Source: Pseudalkalibacillus hwajinpoensis (GTDB lineage Bacteria > Bacillota > Bacilli > Bacillales > Guptibacillaceae). Taken from it: a DNA stretch of 64,000 nt. Each line of letters begins with the position of its first letter. The stretch's first letter is position 1. Positions 29,395 through 38,842 of the stretch are shown piece by piece. The stretch is taken from NCBI RefSeq assembly GCF_015234585.1, contig NZ_JADFCM010000008.1, positions 1,922,001 to 1,986,000 on the forward strand. The letters run 5' to 3'. A program made the position numbers and the translations under genes. The notes beneath the pieces are model-generated. The model was not told the origin of the DNA. It saw nothing but the letters and a program-made list of their open reading frames with translations, and ran no database searches.

Positions 29395-30059
29395 GGGGTC
29401 AGTTCGTTTCCCCCTGTTCCCTGTCAGTTGAACACCCCTTTACTCATATGTATCGAAGAGTGGTCACTTAAAGAGTAAAGACTGCGGCTTAGGTCCAGTA
29501 GGTTTTCCCAGATAGATACCTGAACGTCGCCATTCAGGCGGTTTCCCTTTACATCTATCTTAGCGTAGTCACCATGCGCTAGACTGGATTACCACTTAGT
29601 CCGCACTATAATCCCCTTTAAGTGTCACTCGGAACAGTCTAGGAGTTTTCCTCAACAGTTCCACACATTTCCTAGCCTCTTTTGCAGAGCAGATTTCATA
29701 TGGGTGGTAGGAAAAAAGCGGCCGGCCGAGCTGCAAATTTCCAATAATCCATAATCCCCTCTAGCTCCACTCAAGGCAGGCTACGCTGTTCAACTGCGTT
29801 CCCATGCAGCTGCAACAGGTTCATACCCCAATTCATAGCAGGCAGCGTTAACCGCTCTACTACAAGAATGGGCCTCCGCGGAAGCAGGGTCAACGCCCAC
29901 ATGCCTTTGTGGATCGCCCTGCGACCTTAACTCCCAGCATCGACCCAAGTCTGGGCGACTCAAGCCAACACCAGGAACTTCATCGATGTGCCCTATGGCG
30001 GATTTTTAGGCCCGCCTTCAGAAATGGCGAACTGACTAGAATACTGCACCACTCAATCT
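29395..30059 (-). ncRNA. ole: OLE RNA (ornate, large, extremophilic)
   Basis: About 660 nt of non-coding, highly structured minus-strand sequence fills the gap between ispA and oapA. It is richer in G and C than nearby spacers and lacks a credible ORF. Stems seen by eye include 29510-29517 with 29553-29560 (AGATAGAT/ATCTATCT) enclosing 29519-29524 with 29533-29538 (CCTGAA/TTCAGG), and 29997-30001 with 30012-30016 (GGCGG/CCGCC). A GC-rich GGCCGGCC lies near 29720, and AGGGGATTAT occurs twice. Length, neighbours (ispA, oapA, dxs) and orientation match OLE RNA, which forms a membrane ribonucleoprotein with OapA and supports growth under cold, alcohol or magnesium stress. Ends are estimates: 5' from the promoter, 3' from known length (about 610-660 nt). 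Confidence 0.92.
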
Positions 30060-30065
30060 TAACTT

Positions 30066-30094
30066 ATTATACCACAGGTTATGATTATGCTCAA
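30066..30094 (-). promoter_or_regulatory. Sigma-A promoter of OLE RNA
   Basis: TTGAGC (30089-30094) and TATAAT (30066-30071) are separated by 17 bp on the minus strand, with an extended TGTGG before the -10. It begins just after the ispA stop codon and predicts a start near 30059. Confidence 0.8.
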
Positions 30095-30101
30095 TTATAT
30101 G

Positions 30102-30983
30102 TTAATGATCACGCTCTACAATAAACTTTGCAATCGACCTTAATCTATTTTCCTTTATGTTAGCGGCAGAAAGGTGAGATAATCCCTCATCAAAATGATG
30201 CTTTAATTTTTCTTTAGCGCCCTTTAAGGACAGAAGCTTAGGATATGTGCTTTTCTCGTTATTCTCATCACTTCCTGGTTGTTTACCAATCTTGCCTTCA
30301 TCTCCTTCAACATCAAGGATATCATCACTTATTTGGAATGATAACCCGATGTGCTCACCGAATGCTTGGAGATGTTCCCGTTGAAGTGGCGAAGCATTTC
30401 CAATAATCGCCCCTGCCATAATGGAAAACATAAGAAGCTTCCCAGTCTTATGATGATGAATATACTCAAGTTGTTCTAACGTTAATGCTTGTTTTTCACC
30501 ATCCAAATCTGCCATTTGCCCACCAACCATACCCGAAGGTCCAGCAGCATGAGACAATAACTTAATAAGCTCTACTTTTTGCTCGCTCGTTAAGTTGGAG
30601 TCTGCAATAAGTTCAAAACTTTGGGTTAAAAGGGCATCACCAGCAAGAATAGCCGCCGCTTCGCCGAAAACGATGTGGTTTGTAGGTTTTCCTCGACGCA
30701 AATCATCATTGTCCATAGCCGGCAAATCATCATGAATTAGCGAATACGTATGAATCATTTCTACAGCACAGGCAATGGGGATTGCTTGATCAATCGATTC
30801 GCCAAATGCTTCTACAGTAGCAAGCATTAATATCGGGCGGATCCGCTTCCCTCCCGCATGAATCGAATACAACATCGCTTCTTTTAATGATTCTGGCATT
30901 TCAAGATGATTAATATATGAAGGCAGTTCTTGATCAAGCAGTTTTTTACACTCATTCATATAAGAGCTAAGATCTTGGATCAC
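30102..30983 (-). CDS. ispA: Farnesyl diphosphate synthase (polyprenyl synthetase)
   Basis: 293 aa, short-chain trans-prenyltransferase. The first aspartate-rich motif is DDLPAMD (85-91), followed by DDLRRGKP; the second is [12 protein letters not shown]; and GGKRIRP binds diphosphate. It condenses isopentenyl and dimethylallyl/geranyl diphosphates to farnesyl diphosphate for undecaprenyl, menaquinone and heme A synthesis. It overlaps the end of xseB by 4 bp. Confidence 0.96.
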   Translation of the reverse strand: MIQDLSSYMNECKKLLDQELPSYINHLEMPESLKEAMLYSIHAGGKRIRPILMLATVEAFGESIDQAIPIACAVEMIHTYSLIHDDLPAMDNDDLRRGKPTNHIVFGEAAAILAGDALLTQSFELIADSNLTSEQKVELIKLLSHAAGPSGMVGGQMADLDGEKQALTLEQLEYIHHHKTGKLLMFSIMAGAIIGNASPLQREHLQAFGEHIGLSFQISDDILDVEGDEGKIGKQPGSDENNEKSTYPKLLSLKGAKEKLKHHFDEGLSHLSAANIKENRLRSIAKFIVERDH

Positions 30984-31216
30984 GCTTCATCCTCCTGCAC
31001 AGAAAAACGCTTGATTTCACCGTTTTCCTCAACAATTTGATCCATTTTCCCTTCAACGGATTGCAGTTTTTCATGACAGATGTTTGATAAGTTCATCCCC
31101 TCTTGAAAGAGTGAAATAGCTTTTTCAAGAGGAACGTTTCCCTCTTCTAAGGCCCCTACGATTTGTTCTAACTTTTCCATTGCTTCTTCAAATGTGACGT
31201 TCTCATTTTTCTCCAT
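30980..31216 (-). CDS. xseB: Exodeoxyribonuclease VII small subunit
   Basis: 78 aa from the ATG at 31216 (GGAGAG 8 nt upstream). Typical two-helix sequence ([35 protein letters not shown]). It binds XseA in the single-strand-specific exonuclease VII. Its start lies inside the end of xseA, so translation is coupled. Confidence 0.94.
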   Translation of the reverse strand: MEKNENVTFEEAMEKLEQIVGALEEGNVPLEKAISLFQEGMNLSNICHEKLQSVEGKMDQIVEENGEIKRFSVQEDEA

Positions 31217-32561
31217 TCGAATCACTCTCCTCTAATCCCCATACATGGCAATCAATTTTTCCATCTGTCATTTCAAGTTTAAGAACATCTCCAGGTTGGA
31301 CCTGACTAACAGACTTAATGAGTTCTTCTTCTTTATATGCAAGGCTATACCCCCGCTCCATTACTTTCAATGGACTTAATGCATTCAATTTCCCAGCAGC
31401 AAGTGAGAAATCACGTTGTTTTCCAACTAAAACACGTTGCATTTCCTTATTCAAAGAATTCTTGAGCTCTACAAGCTCTTGACTCGCTTCTTTTAGAAGT
31501 TTTTGGGGGTGCTGCTTTTTTAATTGCTTATGGTTTCGATCGACTTGTTCTTTTGTATACGACAATAACCGCTTCATATTTCTCTGCAATCGCTCTACTT
31601 GCAAATCAAGCTCTTGTTCCTTTTGCTTCAATAGTTGATCTGGATAGCGAAAAGCATAAGACTTTTGGAGGTTTGACAGCCGATCTCGATCGGAGACAAG
31701 TTTTTCTTGCATTACTCTCATGAGTCTATGTACTCTTTGATCAACTCGCTCTTTCAATTCCACTACACTAGGGACTGCTAATTCAGCAGCACCAGTTGGT
31801 GTCGGCGCTCTTAAGTCAGCAACGAAATCCGCAATCGTAAAATCCGTTTCATGGCCTACCGCAGAAATAATCGGTACGTGCGACCTAGCAATACTTCTTG
31901 CGACTTCTTCTTCATTAAATGCCCATAGTTCTTCAATAGATCCACCGCCACGCCCCACAATCAGCACATCAATCATTTTCATCGCATTCGCCATCTCTAT
32001 AGCTTGAACAATCGATCCCTTAGCACGATTTCCCTGCACGAGAACGGGAAAAACCGTAATTCGCGCAGCTGGATACCGTCTTTTAATTGTTGTGAAAATA
32101 TCTCGAATGGCCGCTCCAGTAGGGGAAGTAATAACGCCAATTTCTGTAGGATAACGTGGAATTTGCTGTTTGAGGTTATCAGAAAACAATCCTTCAAATT
32201 CGAGTTTTCGTTTCAACTCTTCGTAAGCTAAATACAGATTACCAATTCCATCAGGTTGCATTTCTTTTGCATATAGCTGATATTGGCCATACGGCTCAAA
32301 CACAGATATTTCTCCACGGATCAGTACTTTCATTCCGCTTTCGGGTTTGAATTTCATATGTCGATTATTTCCTGCAAACATGACAGCCTGAACACGTGAT
32401 TTATCATCTTTAACTGTAAAGTAAAGATGTCCTCGATTGTGAAGCTTCACATTGGATAATTCGCCACGCAACCAGACATCTTGCAGTGCAGGTTCATTAT
32501 CAATCATTCGCTTAACATGTCTCGTAAGCGCCGTTACCGATATATAGCGATCCGCTTTCAC
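31203..32561 (-). CDS. xseA: Exodeoxyribonuclease VII large subunit
   Basis: 452 aa. The N-terminal OB-fold ([32 protein letters not shown]) is followed by the catalytic core ([67 protein letters not shown]) and a long coiled coil (about 270-400). It degrades single-stranded DNA into oligonucleotides. It directly follows nusB here; in B. subtilis folD lies between the two. Confidence 0.96.
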   Translation of the reverse strand: MKADRYISVTALTRHVKRMIDNEPALQDVWLRGELSNVKLHNRGHLYFTVKDDKSRVQAVMFAGNNRHMKFKPESGMKVLIRGEISVFEPYGQYQLYAKEMQPDGIGNLYLAYEELKRKLEFEGLFSDNLKQQIPRYPTEIGVITSPTGAAIRDIFTTIKRRYPAARITVFPVLVQGNRAKGSIVQAIEMANAMKMIDVLIVGRGGGSIEELWAFNEEEVARSIARSHVPIISAVGHETDFTIADFVADLRAPTPTGAAELAVPSVVELKERVDQRVHRLMRVMQEKLVSDRDRLSNLQKSYAFRYPDQLLKQKEQELDLQVERLQRNMKRLLSYTKEQVDRNHKQLKKQHPQKLLKEASQELVELKNSLNKEMQRVLVGKQRDFSLAAGKLNALSPLKVMERGYSLAYKEEELIKSVSQVQPGDVLKLEMTDGKIDCHVWGLEESDSNGEK

Positions 32562-32582
32562 AACTATCCCCTCCTACTTAAA

Positions 32583-32969
32583 TTAGCTTTTTTGGATAAT
32601 CTTAGAGAGGACACCATTCACAAAACGCCCTGATTCTTCTCCACCGAATAACTTCGCAAGTTCAACGGCTTCATTTAAACTAACGTTAACGGGTATATCA
32701 TCTCTGACTACCATTTCATAAGAAGCCATGCGTAGTACTGAACGGTCAACATTTCCGATCCGATTAAATGTCCAGTTCACAAGATTTTCTTTAATGACTT
32801 CATCAATTTTTTCGAGGTTCTCAAGCGTTCCGAAGACAAGCTCAGATAGAAACTCGTCAACTTCCCCCTCATTTAAAACGTGTTGAAGAGCCTCACGTGG
32901 ATCGGTGTCTGTTACATCTATTTGAAACAATACCTGGATGGCTTTTTCTCTTGCATGTCTTCTTTTCAT
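32583..32969 (-). CDS. nusB: Transcription antitermination factor NusB
   Basis: 128-aa all-helical protein (RRHAREKAIQVLFQIDVTD at the N-terminus, PVNVSLNEAVELAKLFGGEESGRFVNGVLSKI at the C-terminus). It binds boxA RNA with NusE/S10 for antitermination in rRNA operons. First gene of the nusB-xseA-xseB-ispA unit; the yqhY terminator precedes it. Confidence 0.96.
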   Translation of the reverse strand: MKRRHAREKAIQVLFQIDVTDTDPREALQHVLNEGEVDEFLSELVFGTLENLEKIDEVIKENLVNWTFNRIGNVDRSVLRMASYEMVVRDDIPVNVSLNEAVELAKLFGGEESGRFVNGVLSKIIQKS

Positions 32970-33066
32970 TGCTATACTCCCTTTACGCTAATATTGCTAT
33001 ACCAATAAATAATAGCATACTGTAGAGGACAAATACAGGTTTTGCAATGTCCAATTGTTTTCACAA

Positions 33067-33098
33067 ACAAAAAAGCAGGGGGACAATCCCCGCTGCTT
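33067..33098 (-). terminator. Terminator of accB-accC-yqhY
   Basis: AAGCAGGGGG...CCCCGCTGCTT hairpin overlapping the yqhY stop, with a T-run on the minus strand. Confidence 0.85.
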
Positions 33099-33492
33099 AT
33101 TCTTCGTTCTCTGGTTCTTTTTTATCAAATGTAATGCCTACAACACTCACGTTGACGGCACTGATTTCTAGAGCAGTCATTGTAAGAAGGGCCTGACGGA
33201 TATTTTCCTGAACCTTCTCACATACTTCCGGAATGGATAAACCATAGCTTACCACCACATAGGCATCTAGGATGATCCCATCTTCATCAAGTTCCACCTT
33301 GACGCCTTTTCGATGATCCTTTCGCCCAAAGCGTTCTACAACACCAGAGGCGAAATTCCCTCTCATCTCTGCTACACCATCAACTTCAGAAGCTGCAATA
33401 CTTCCAATGACTTCGATAACTTCAGGTGAAATCTCTACTTTTCCAAGACCAGTATCGTGCTCTTCCATTTCAAATGATTGAAGTTCATTCAT
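33097..33492 (-). CDS. yqhY: Asp23/Gls24-family protein YqhY
   Basis: 131 aa from the ATG at 33492 (GAGGTG 7 nt upstream). The DUF322/Asp23 domain is seen in GKVEISPEVIEVIGSIAASEVDGVAEMRGNF and the VSYGLSIPEVCEKVQENIRQAL helix. YqhY always accompanies accB-accC in Bacillus and is thought to modulate acetyl-CoA carboxylase or lipid homeostasis; its mechanism is not established. Confidence 0.92.
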   Translation of the reverse strand: MNELQSFEMEEHDTGLGKVEISPEVIEVIGSIAASEVDGVAEMRGNFASGVVERFGRKDHRKGVKVELDEDGIILDAYVVVSYGLSIPEVCEKVQENIRQALLTMTALEISAVNVSVVGITFDKKEPENEE

Positions 33493-33502
33493 TCTGAACA
33501 CC

Positions 33503-34870
33503 TCACTTAGAATTCATTGATTGCTCTGTTAAATCATATTTCTCAAGAAACTTTGTATTGAAATCGCCGCTTACAAATTTCTCATGATTCATAAGGCGCA
33601 TATGGAACGGAATAGTTGTTTTAACACCTTCAACGACAAATTCTCCTAGTGCTCGCTTCATTCTAGCGATAGCTTCTTCTCGAGTATCAGCATAAGTAAT
33701 CAGCTTTGCAACCATTGAATCATAAAAAGGTAAAATATCATACCCTGGATAAACAGCTGAATCAACTCGAACTCCAAATCCACCCGGCGGCAGGTACATT
33801 TCAACCTTACCAGGGGACGGCATAAACTTTTTGTCAGGATCTTCTGCGTTGATACGGCACTCAATCGCCCATCCTTTAAACGTCACATCTTCTTGTTTGT
33901 ATCGAAGTTCTTCATCAGAAGCTGCTCGGATTTGTTCCTTAATTAAGTCAATACCCGTTACCATCTCAGTCACAGGGTGCTCAACTTGAATGCGCGTATT
34001 CATTTCCATAAAATAAAAATTCCCTGTTGGCTCAAAAATAAACTCCACAGTTCCTGCACCGGAATATTGAACGGCTTGAGCAGCTCGCACTGCCGCATCT
34101 CCCATTTTCTTTCTGATTGTTGCGTCAAGAGCTGGAGAAGGGGTTTCTTCCACTAGCTTTTGTAAACGCCTTTGTATAGAACAATCACGCTCACCTAGAT
34201 GGATCGCATTCCCATGATTATCTGCAAGAACCTGGATCTCTACATGTCGGAAGTCTTCAATAAACTTTTCAATGTAAACCCCAGGGTTTCCAAATGCGGT
34301 AGAGGCTTCTTGTTGCGTAATATTGATTCCTTTTACTAATTCATTCTCATCCTTAGCAATACGGATTCCTTTACCGCCACCGCCAGCAGTAGCTTTAATA
34401 ATGACGGGATAACCCATTTCGTTCGCAAGAGCTACTGCTTCGTCAGCATCTTTAATAATCCCTTCAGAGCCAGGTACAATCGGAACTCCAGCTTCCTTCA
34501 TTGTCGTTCTAGCAACGTCTTTCGTGCCCATGCGATTAATGGCTTCAGGACTAGGACCAACAAACGTCACATTGCATTCTCTACAAAGCTCAGCAAAATC
34601 GGCATTTTCAGCTAGAAAACCATATCCGGGATGAATGGCGTCAACCCCTGTCACAGTAGCAATACTCATGATATTCGTAAAATTTAAATAGCTGTCTTTT
34701 GCTGCTGTGGGTCCGATACAATAAGCTTCATCAGCAAGTCTAACATGAAGCGCATCTTTATCCGCCTGGGAATATACGGCTACTGTTTCTATTCCGAGCT
34801 CTTCACAAGCTCGTATGATTCTTACTGCTATCTCTCCGCGGTTAGCTACAAGTAATTTCTTAATCTCCAT
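33503..34870 (-). CDS. accC: Acetyl-CoA carboxylase biotin carboxylase subunit
   Basis: 455 aa. ATP-grasp enzyme: N-terminal [23 protein letters not shown], glycine-rich ATP loop [41 protein letters not shown] and the [14 protein letters not shown] catalytic segment. It carboxylates the biotin of AccB with bicarbonate and ATP, the first half-reaction of fatty acid synthesis. It is 11 nt downstream of accB. Confidence 0.97.
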   Translation of the reverse strand: MEIKKLLVANRGEIAVRIIRACEELGIETVAVYSQADKDALHVRLADEAYCIGPTAAKDSYLNFTNIMSIATVTGVDAIHPGYGFLAENADFAELCRECNVTFVGPSPEAINRMGTKDVARTTMKEAGVPIVPGSEGIIKDADEAVALANEMGYPVIIKATAGGGGKGIRIAKDENELVKGINITQQEASTAFGNPGVYIEKFIEDFRHVEIQVLADNHGNAIHLGERDCSIQRRLQKLVEETPSPALDATIRKKMGDAAVRAAQAVQYSGAGTVEFIFEPTGNFYFMEMNTRIQVEHPVTEMVTGIDLIKEQIRAASDEELRYKQEDVTFKGWAIECRINAEDPDKKFMPSPGKVEMYLPPGGFGVRVDSAVYPGYDILPFYDSMVAKLITYADTREEAIARMKRALGEFVVEGVKTTIPFHMRLMNHEKFVSGDFNTKFLEKYDLTEQSMNSK

Positions 34871-34881
34871 CCTATCATCAC

Positions 34882-35370
34882 CTATGCTTTCACTAAAAAC
34901 AGAGGCTGTCCGTATTCAACCAGCTGACCATCTTCAACTAGCATTTCTACGATTTCTCCATTTACCTCTGCTTCTATTTCATTAAAAAGCTTCATTGCTT
35001 CAATGATGCAGACTACGCTATCTTCCGAAACTTTTTCTCCTGTTTTCACATAAAGATCTGACTCTGGATTTGGACGAGCATAGAACGTTCCCACCATTGG
35101 GGATTCTATCTTATGTAATGATTCATCCTGTTTCTCTTCTTTTGGTTCTTCAGTAGCTTGCTCTTTTGAAGAAGACGCCACTTGCTTCACTGGCTCAGGC
35201 GCCTGTTGTGCAACGGGCTGCTGAACAGGCTGCTGTACCGGTGCTTCAGCATATTGTACGTCGTTTTTCTTTAATACAATTTTAGACCCATCATTTTCGT
35301 ATTCGAATTCATCAATGCTTGATTGATCAATAAGTTTGATCAATTCGCGAATTTCTTGAACTTTTAACAA
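34882..35370 (-). CDS. accB: Acetyl-CoA carboxylase biotin carboxyl carrier protein
   Basis: About 162 aa starting at TTG 35370 (GGGAG 8 nt upstream); the GTG three codons earlier is too close to the ribosome site. An N-terminal helix pair is followed by a Pro/Gln/Ala/Val-rich linker ([17 protein letters not shown]) and the biotinyl domain with the target lysine in [14 protein letters not shown]. It carries carboxybiotin between AccC and the carboxyltransferase. It may also have to serve the propionyl-type carboxylase at the start of the window (inference). Confidence 0.95.
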   Translation of the reverse strand: MLKVQEIRELIKLIDQSSIDEFEYENDGSKIVLKKNDVQYAEAPVQQPVQQPVAQQAPEPVKQVASSSKEQATEEPKEEKQDESLHKIESPMVGTFYARPNPESDLYVKTGEKVSEDSVVCIIEAMKLFNEIEAEVNGEIVEMLVEDGQLVEYGQPLFLVKA

Positions 35371-35812
35371 GACTTCCACTCCCTGTCATCTTTTTTCAAA
35401 TTTAGTATTTAGGAGGTTTTTCTGTGCAGAAGACACGCTCCAACCTATAGCAATTATAGCATAATAAAGATGTGTATTAGTATCTCCAGCATTTCATCTA
35501 ACAAATCAAACCTCAGAATTAAGACCATTATATAAAAGCAGGTCCTAAGCCTATTCATCATATCATATCTTCAGTTTACTTGGTAGAAGGCATCTTTGCA
35601 CACCGACCTATAATAAGGGTAACAAACCTAGAAAACGTTTTCATCTATAAAATTATTGTGTGGATTATCTATATACGCTCACTTTATAAAATTGGTATTT
35701 TATCTACTATTGTTTATTTTTCAATAACCGCTTCTTTCTGAATGAAACTCTTTTCACAATACTTTCAGAGCATAAATGGGTCAAAACAAAAAAGATGGAG
35801 TGAACTCCATCT
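35371..35812. other. 442-bp spacer upstream of accB
   Basis: No credible ORF on either strand. It holds the accB upstream region, an AT-rich stretch, a cre-like palindrome (35629-35644) and the spoIIIAH terminator at its right end. It is unusually long for a spacer between two co-directional operons and may contain more than one accBC promoter. Confidence 0.6.
35629..35644. promoter_or_regulatory. cre-like palindrome upstream of accB
   Basis: TAGAAAACGTTTTCAT contains the perfect 12-bp palindrome GAAAACGTTTTC and differs from the CcpA cre consensus at one position. It lies about 260 bp upstream of accB. Confidence 0.45.
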
Positions 35813-35814
35813 TT
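35786..35814 (-). terminator. Terminator of the spoIIIA operon
   Basis: AAAGATGGAG-TGAA-CTCCATCTTT perfect hairpin with a T-run on the minus strand, overlapping the spoIIIAH stop. Confidence 0.88.
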
Positions 35815-36376
35815 ACTTTGCTGCAGCCTGAAATTCAACCGCTATTCTATGGCCTTCTCCTAGTTGTTCCTCTGCTAGTACCATAATGTTGTTGGCTTCT
35901 TCATTCGAGAGTTGATCTGCTTTAACAATAACTCTTACTTTATCATCATCTAGCGTATAAACTACCGCATCGCTATACCCTTCTGACTTTATCACATTTT
36001 CCAATACAGATTCTTTTTGAGATAATGCCATCAATTCTTGACGTTGCTCATGTGCCTCATTTCTAAGGTCAGCAGATGCTTCGCTTGCAATAACTGCCGT
36101 ATAGTCTTCAATCGCTGCATCTCGTTGTTCTTGAATCTCAAGTCTTATGGATGCAAATCCTTCCTCACTTGAAACACTTGAAGAAACAGCATCTCCTTCT
36201 TCTGCGTTCGTTTCTTTTGCCTCTTCTCCTTTACTTTCCTCACCACTCTGCTCTTGATCCTGATCCCCTACAAACGCTACATTATCAGTTCCAGGAGTCA
36301 TAATATAATAGGCTGATAAAACAATGATTAAACTTAACATCGTTAGTAACCACACTGTTTGCTTTTTCAAAACCAT
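35813..36376 (-). CDS. spoIIIAH: Stage III sporulation protein SpoIIIAH
   Basis: 187 aa. One N-terminal membrane helix (WLLTMLSLIIVLSAYYIM), an acidic low-complexity linker (EEAKETNAEEGDAVSS) and a C-terminal YscJ/FliF-like ring-building domain (NVIKSEGYSDAVVYTLDDDKVRVIVKAD). It forms the mother-cell side ring of the channel that docks with SpoIIQ in the forespore membrane. Last gene of the octet, immediately after spoIIIAG. Confidence 0.93.
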   Translation of the reverse strand: MVLKKQTVWLLTMLSLIIVLSAYYIMTPGTDNVAFVGDQDQEQSGEESKGEEAKETNAEEGDAVSSSVSSEEGFASIRLEIQEQRDAAIEDYTAVIASEASADLRNEAHEQRQELMALSQKESVLENVIKSEGYSDAVVYTLDDDKVRVIVKADQLSNEEANNIMVLAEEQLGEGHRIAVEFQAAAK

Positions 36377-37015
36377 TTAGGATTCCCCCTTTAATTTTTT
36401 CGGAAGCACCATGACACGGTGACTCTTGACGTCTAGCAGTCTTGTTACTGCATCCACGATCATTTTCTTTACTTCCATATTCTCTGCTCCAACTGCTACC
36501 ACTACAACTCCTCGTACGACAGGCTTCTTTGTACTAACAATGATAGGCTCCTGTCCGTTGTCATTTTGAATGACGACAACTTGTTCTTCACTTGACTGTT
36601 CTTCAATCTTTCTTGAACCTCCATCATTTGGAGATTCATCCGTATATTTATCAGTAGAAGTGCTGTTCTTCTCAACGATTTTTTCTTCTGTAGAATCTAA
36701 ATTCACAATAACTGTGGCATCAGAAACTCCTGCCACTTCATCTAAAGCTTCTTTCAGCTGTGTTTCGTATACATTCTCGTATTCAGCCATAGACGACGGA
36801 TTGGACTTTTTTTGACTAAAGGTAGGTTCACTATCCTTCGAACCCGCCTGCTCTGAAAACACTTCCTGGACTTGTTCAGGCGACTGGAAAAAGCTTCCGG
36901 AAAACATGAAGATAACGCCAATCCCCGCAGCAATAATCAAATATAATAACGGGATTCCCTTTTTCTTTTTAGGCTTCTTCAATTGATCAAGCCAGCTAGT
37001 TGGTTTTTCATCCAC
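36377..37015 (-). CDS. spoIIIAG: Stage III sporulation protein SpoIIIAG
   Basis: About 212 aa from the GTG at 37015, just after the spoIIIAF stop and behind AGGAGG; the frame upstream to 37072 would overlap spoIIIAF. A basic N-terminus (KKPKKKKG), one membrane helix (IPLLYLIIAAGIGVIFMFSGSFF) and a ring-forming domain (ALDEVAGVSDATVIVNLDSTEEKIVEKN ... IVVSTKKPVVRGVVVVAVGAE) are visible. It forms a large oligomeric ring of the feeding-tube channel. Confidence 0.92.
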   Translation of the reverse strand: MDEKPTSWLDQLKKPKKKKGIPLLYLIIAAGIGVIFMFSGSFFQSPEQVQEVFSEQAGSKDSEPTFSQKKSNPSSMAEYENVYETQLKEALDEVAGVSDATVIVNLDSTEEKIVEKNSTSTDKYTDESPNDGGSRKIEEQSSEEQVVVIQNDNGQEPIIVSTKKPVVRGVVVVAVGAENMEVKKMIVDAVTRLLDVKSHRVMVLPKKLKGES

Positions 37016-37020
37016 GTTCC

Positions 37021-37626
37021 CTACTCTCCTCCTTTCACCTGAACTCCGACTTGTTTTGGATACAACTCCCACTCATCTGCAAGAAAGTATGCAACCTTAC
37101 GCGAGAGAGTATCCGTTTCTTCGACCTCTTCCTCTTGAATATCAATTGATACGGATACAGCATCCACTTCCTGAACAGATTTTTCTGCTCCTGCTTCATT
37201 TACTGTTACTGCAATTTGATCAATATCCTTTTCCCCATCAAGATTCTTTAACTGAAGACTAACGCTTGTGATCTCGAGGTTAAACTGGTCCCTCAACTCC
37301 TTTTCTACCTGGCTTTTCATTTGGACAGCCATTTGTTCTTCAATATATGCAGCATTGGATGCTTGTATTTCACTTTTCTTTGATTCTATCTGATTTTCCA
37401 TATTTGCATTTAGAGTTGAGTCAGTGAGCGTTACTGTTCGGAGCATGGCATCAAAGTCTTTTGTGAAAATCGTGAGTATAGGAGATAAAATAACCGCCAT
37501 TAACATTAAACCTATAACCATCTTTACATAACGCTGCATATTTGAATTTGGCAACAATAGTTCTAGCACTGTTGCTAGAAGGATTAACACAATAATATTT
37601 GTAATCCATCCTGTAATAATATCCAC
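37021..37626 (-). CDS. spoIIIAF: Stage III sporulation protein SpoIIIAF
   Basis: 201 aa. Two N-terminal membrane helices (WITNIIVLILLATVLELLLP and MVIGLMLMAVILSPILTIF), then a soluble domain (VEKELRDQFNLEITSVSLQLK) with an acidic segment (EEEVEETD). Component of the SpoIIIA-SpoIIQ complex. It starts 10 nt after spoIIIAE. Confidence 0.92.
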   Translation of the reverse strand: MDIITGWITNIIVLILLATVLELLLPNSNMQRYVKMVIGLMLMAVILSPILTIFTKDFDAMLRTVTLTDSTLNANMENQIESKKSEIQASNAAYIEEQMAVQMKSQVEKELRDQFNLEITSVSLQLKNLDGEKDIDQIAVTVNEAGAEKSVQEVDAVSVSIDIQEEEVEETDTLSRKVAYFLADEWELYPKQVGVQVKGGE

Positions 37627-37636
37627 ACGACACCTC

Positions 37637-38827
37637 CTAACGCACCATTAACGTAATATTGCCAGATGCTATAATAATCGTTACAGCAAGAAAGAACATC
37701 AATGAAACAATAGCAAGGGCCGCAAATATGAACAAAATGCTTTTTGATATAACATTTAAGGATTGAATAATTGGACCACCGCCCAATGGTTGAATCACCG
37801 CTGCAGCAATATTATAGATTAGTACTAGTGATAATACTTTTAGCGCCGGAAAAGCGCAGATCATTAAGAGAATGACAACCCCAGCTAAGCCCACCGTGTT
37901 TTTTAATAGAACAGAGGCGCTTAACACCGTGTCGGTGGCATCTGTAAACATCCGACCAACGACTGGGATAAAGTTACCCGTTACAAATTTCGCAGCTCGT
38001 ATCGTAACGCCATCCGCTACCGCAGTTGTCGCACCTTGTACTGAAATAACCCCTAAAAAAACCGCAAAGAAAACGCCAAGAGTTCCTATCGCTACATTTC
38101 GTAATAAATTAGAAAGCTGGGTAACCTTGTACTGCTCACTGATAGTACTTACAATAGCGAGGACCGCTGATAGAAAGAGCATTGGAAGTACAAACTTCTG
38201 AATAAGTAATCCACCAGTATTTACAAGAAATAAGACGATCGGATGAAAGAAAGCAACAGAAGCTACTCCACCCACAGATGCCATTAAAGCTAAAAGCAAT
38301 GGAATTAATGCAAGTAAGAATCCCATCATGTTAGCTATAGCATCTTCTGTATACTGAATCGCAACATGAAAGCTATTTAGTGCCAGGATAATTAAAACCA
38401 TATAAATAATGCCATACGCTACTGTACTAACTGCTTTATGTTCAAATGCATTTTGCATGTTCTGCAGAAGGATACTAAAAATTGTAAGAAGGATCAGACT
38501 CCCAAGAAGCTTTCCATGCACAAGCAGTTCATGGAAGAGAAACTTTAGTAGGCCAATAAAATACGCTTTTAAAGATATCTGCTTTTCTCCTTTAATGAAT
38601 TCCATAAATGAGCCTTTCTGACTTTCAGGTAAAAAACCCCCGTATTCTTCAATGACTTCATCCCAATAATCTTGTATTTCTTGTAAACCAAGCGTATTTA
38701 ACTGCTTGTCTACAAATTGACTTGAAAGAGGCTCCTCTTCCCCTTTTGCCGCTACTGAAGATTCAAAAAACATAAGAGAAAAGCAGAGGAATAGCAGCAT
38801 CAACAGCATTTTTTTCATGTGAGGCAT
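37637..38827 (-). CDS. spoIIIAE: Stage III sporulation protein SpoIIIAE
   Basis: 396 aa. Probable signal peptide (MKKMLLMLLFLCFSLMFFESSVAA) followed by a soluble N-terminal region and about seven to eight membrane helices from residue 90. The largest membrane subunit of the SpoIIIA apparatus, perhaps the transporter core. GGGGAG precedes the start region. Confidence 0.93.
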   Translation of the reverse strand: MPHMKKMLLMLLFLCFSLMFFESSVAAKGEEEPLSSQFVDKQLNTLGLQEIQDYWDEVIEEYGGFLPESQKGSFMEFIKGEKQISLKAYFIGLLKFLFHELLVHGKLLGSLILLTIFSILLQNMQNAFEHKAVSTVAYGIIYMVLIILALNSFHVAIQYTEDAIANMMGFLLALIPLLLALMASVGGVASVAFFHPIVLFLVNTGGLLIQKFVLPMLFLSAVLAIVSTISEQYKVTQLSNLLRNVAIGTLGVFFAVFLGVISVQGATTAVADGVTIRAAKFVTGNFIPVVGRMFTDATDTVLSASVLLKNTVGLAGVVILLMICAFPALKVLSLVLIYNIAAAVIQPLGGGPIIQSLNVISKSILFIFAALAIVSLMFFLAVTIIIASGNITLMVR

Positions 38828-38842
38828 GTCCCTCTCCCCCTC

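Noticed and set aside
29909..30124. 71-codon plus-strand ORF in the ispA-oapA gap
   Set aside because: It is antisense to the structured OLE RNA, has no ribosome site and is rich in Cys/His/Arg without family features.
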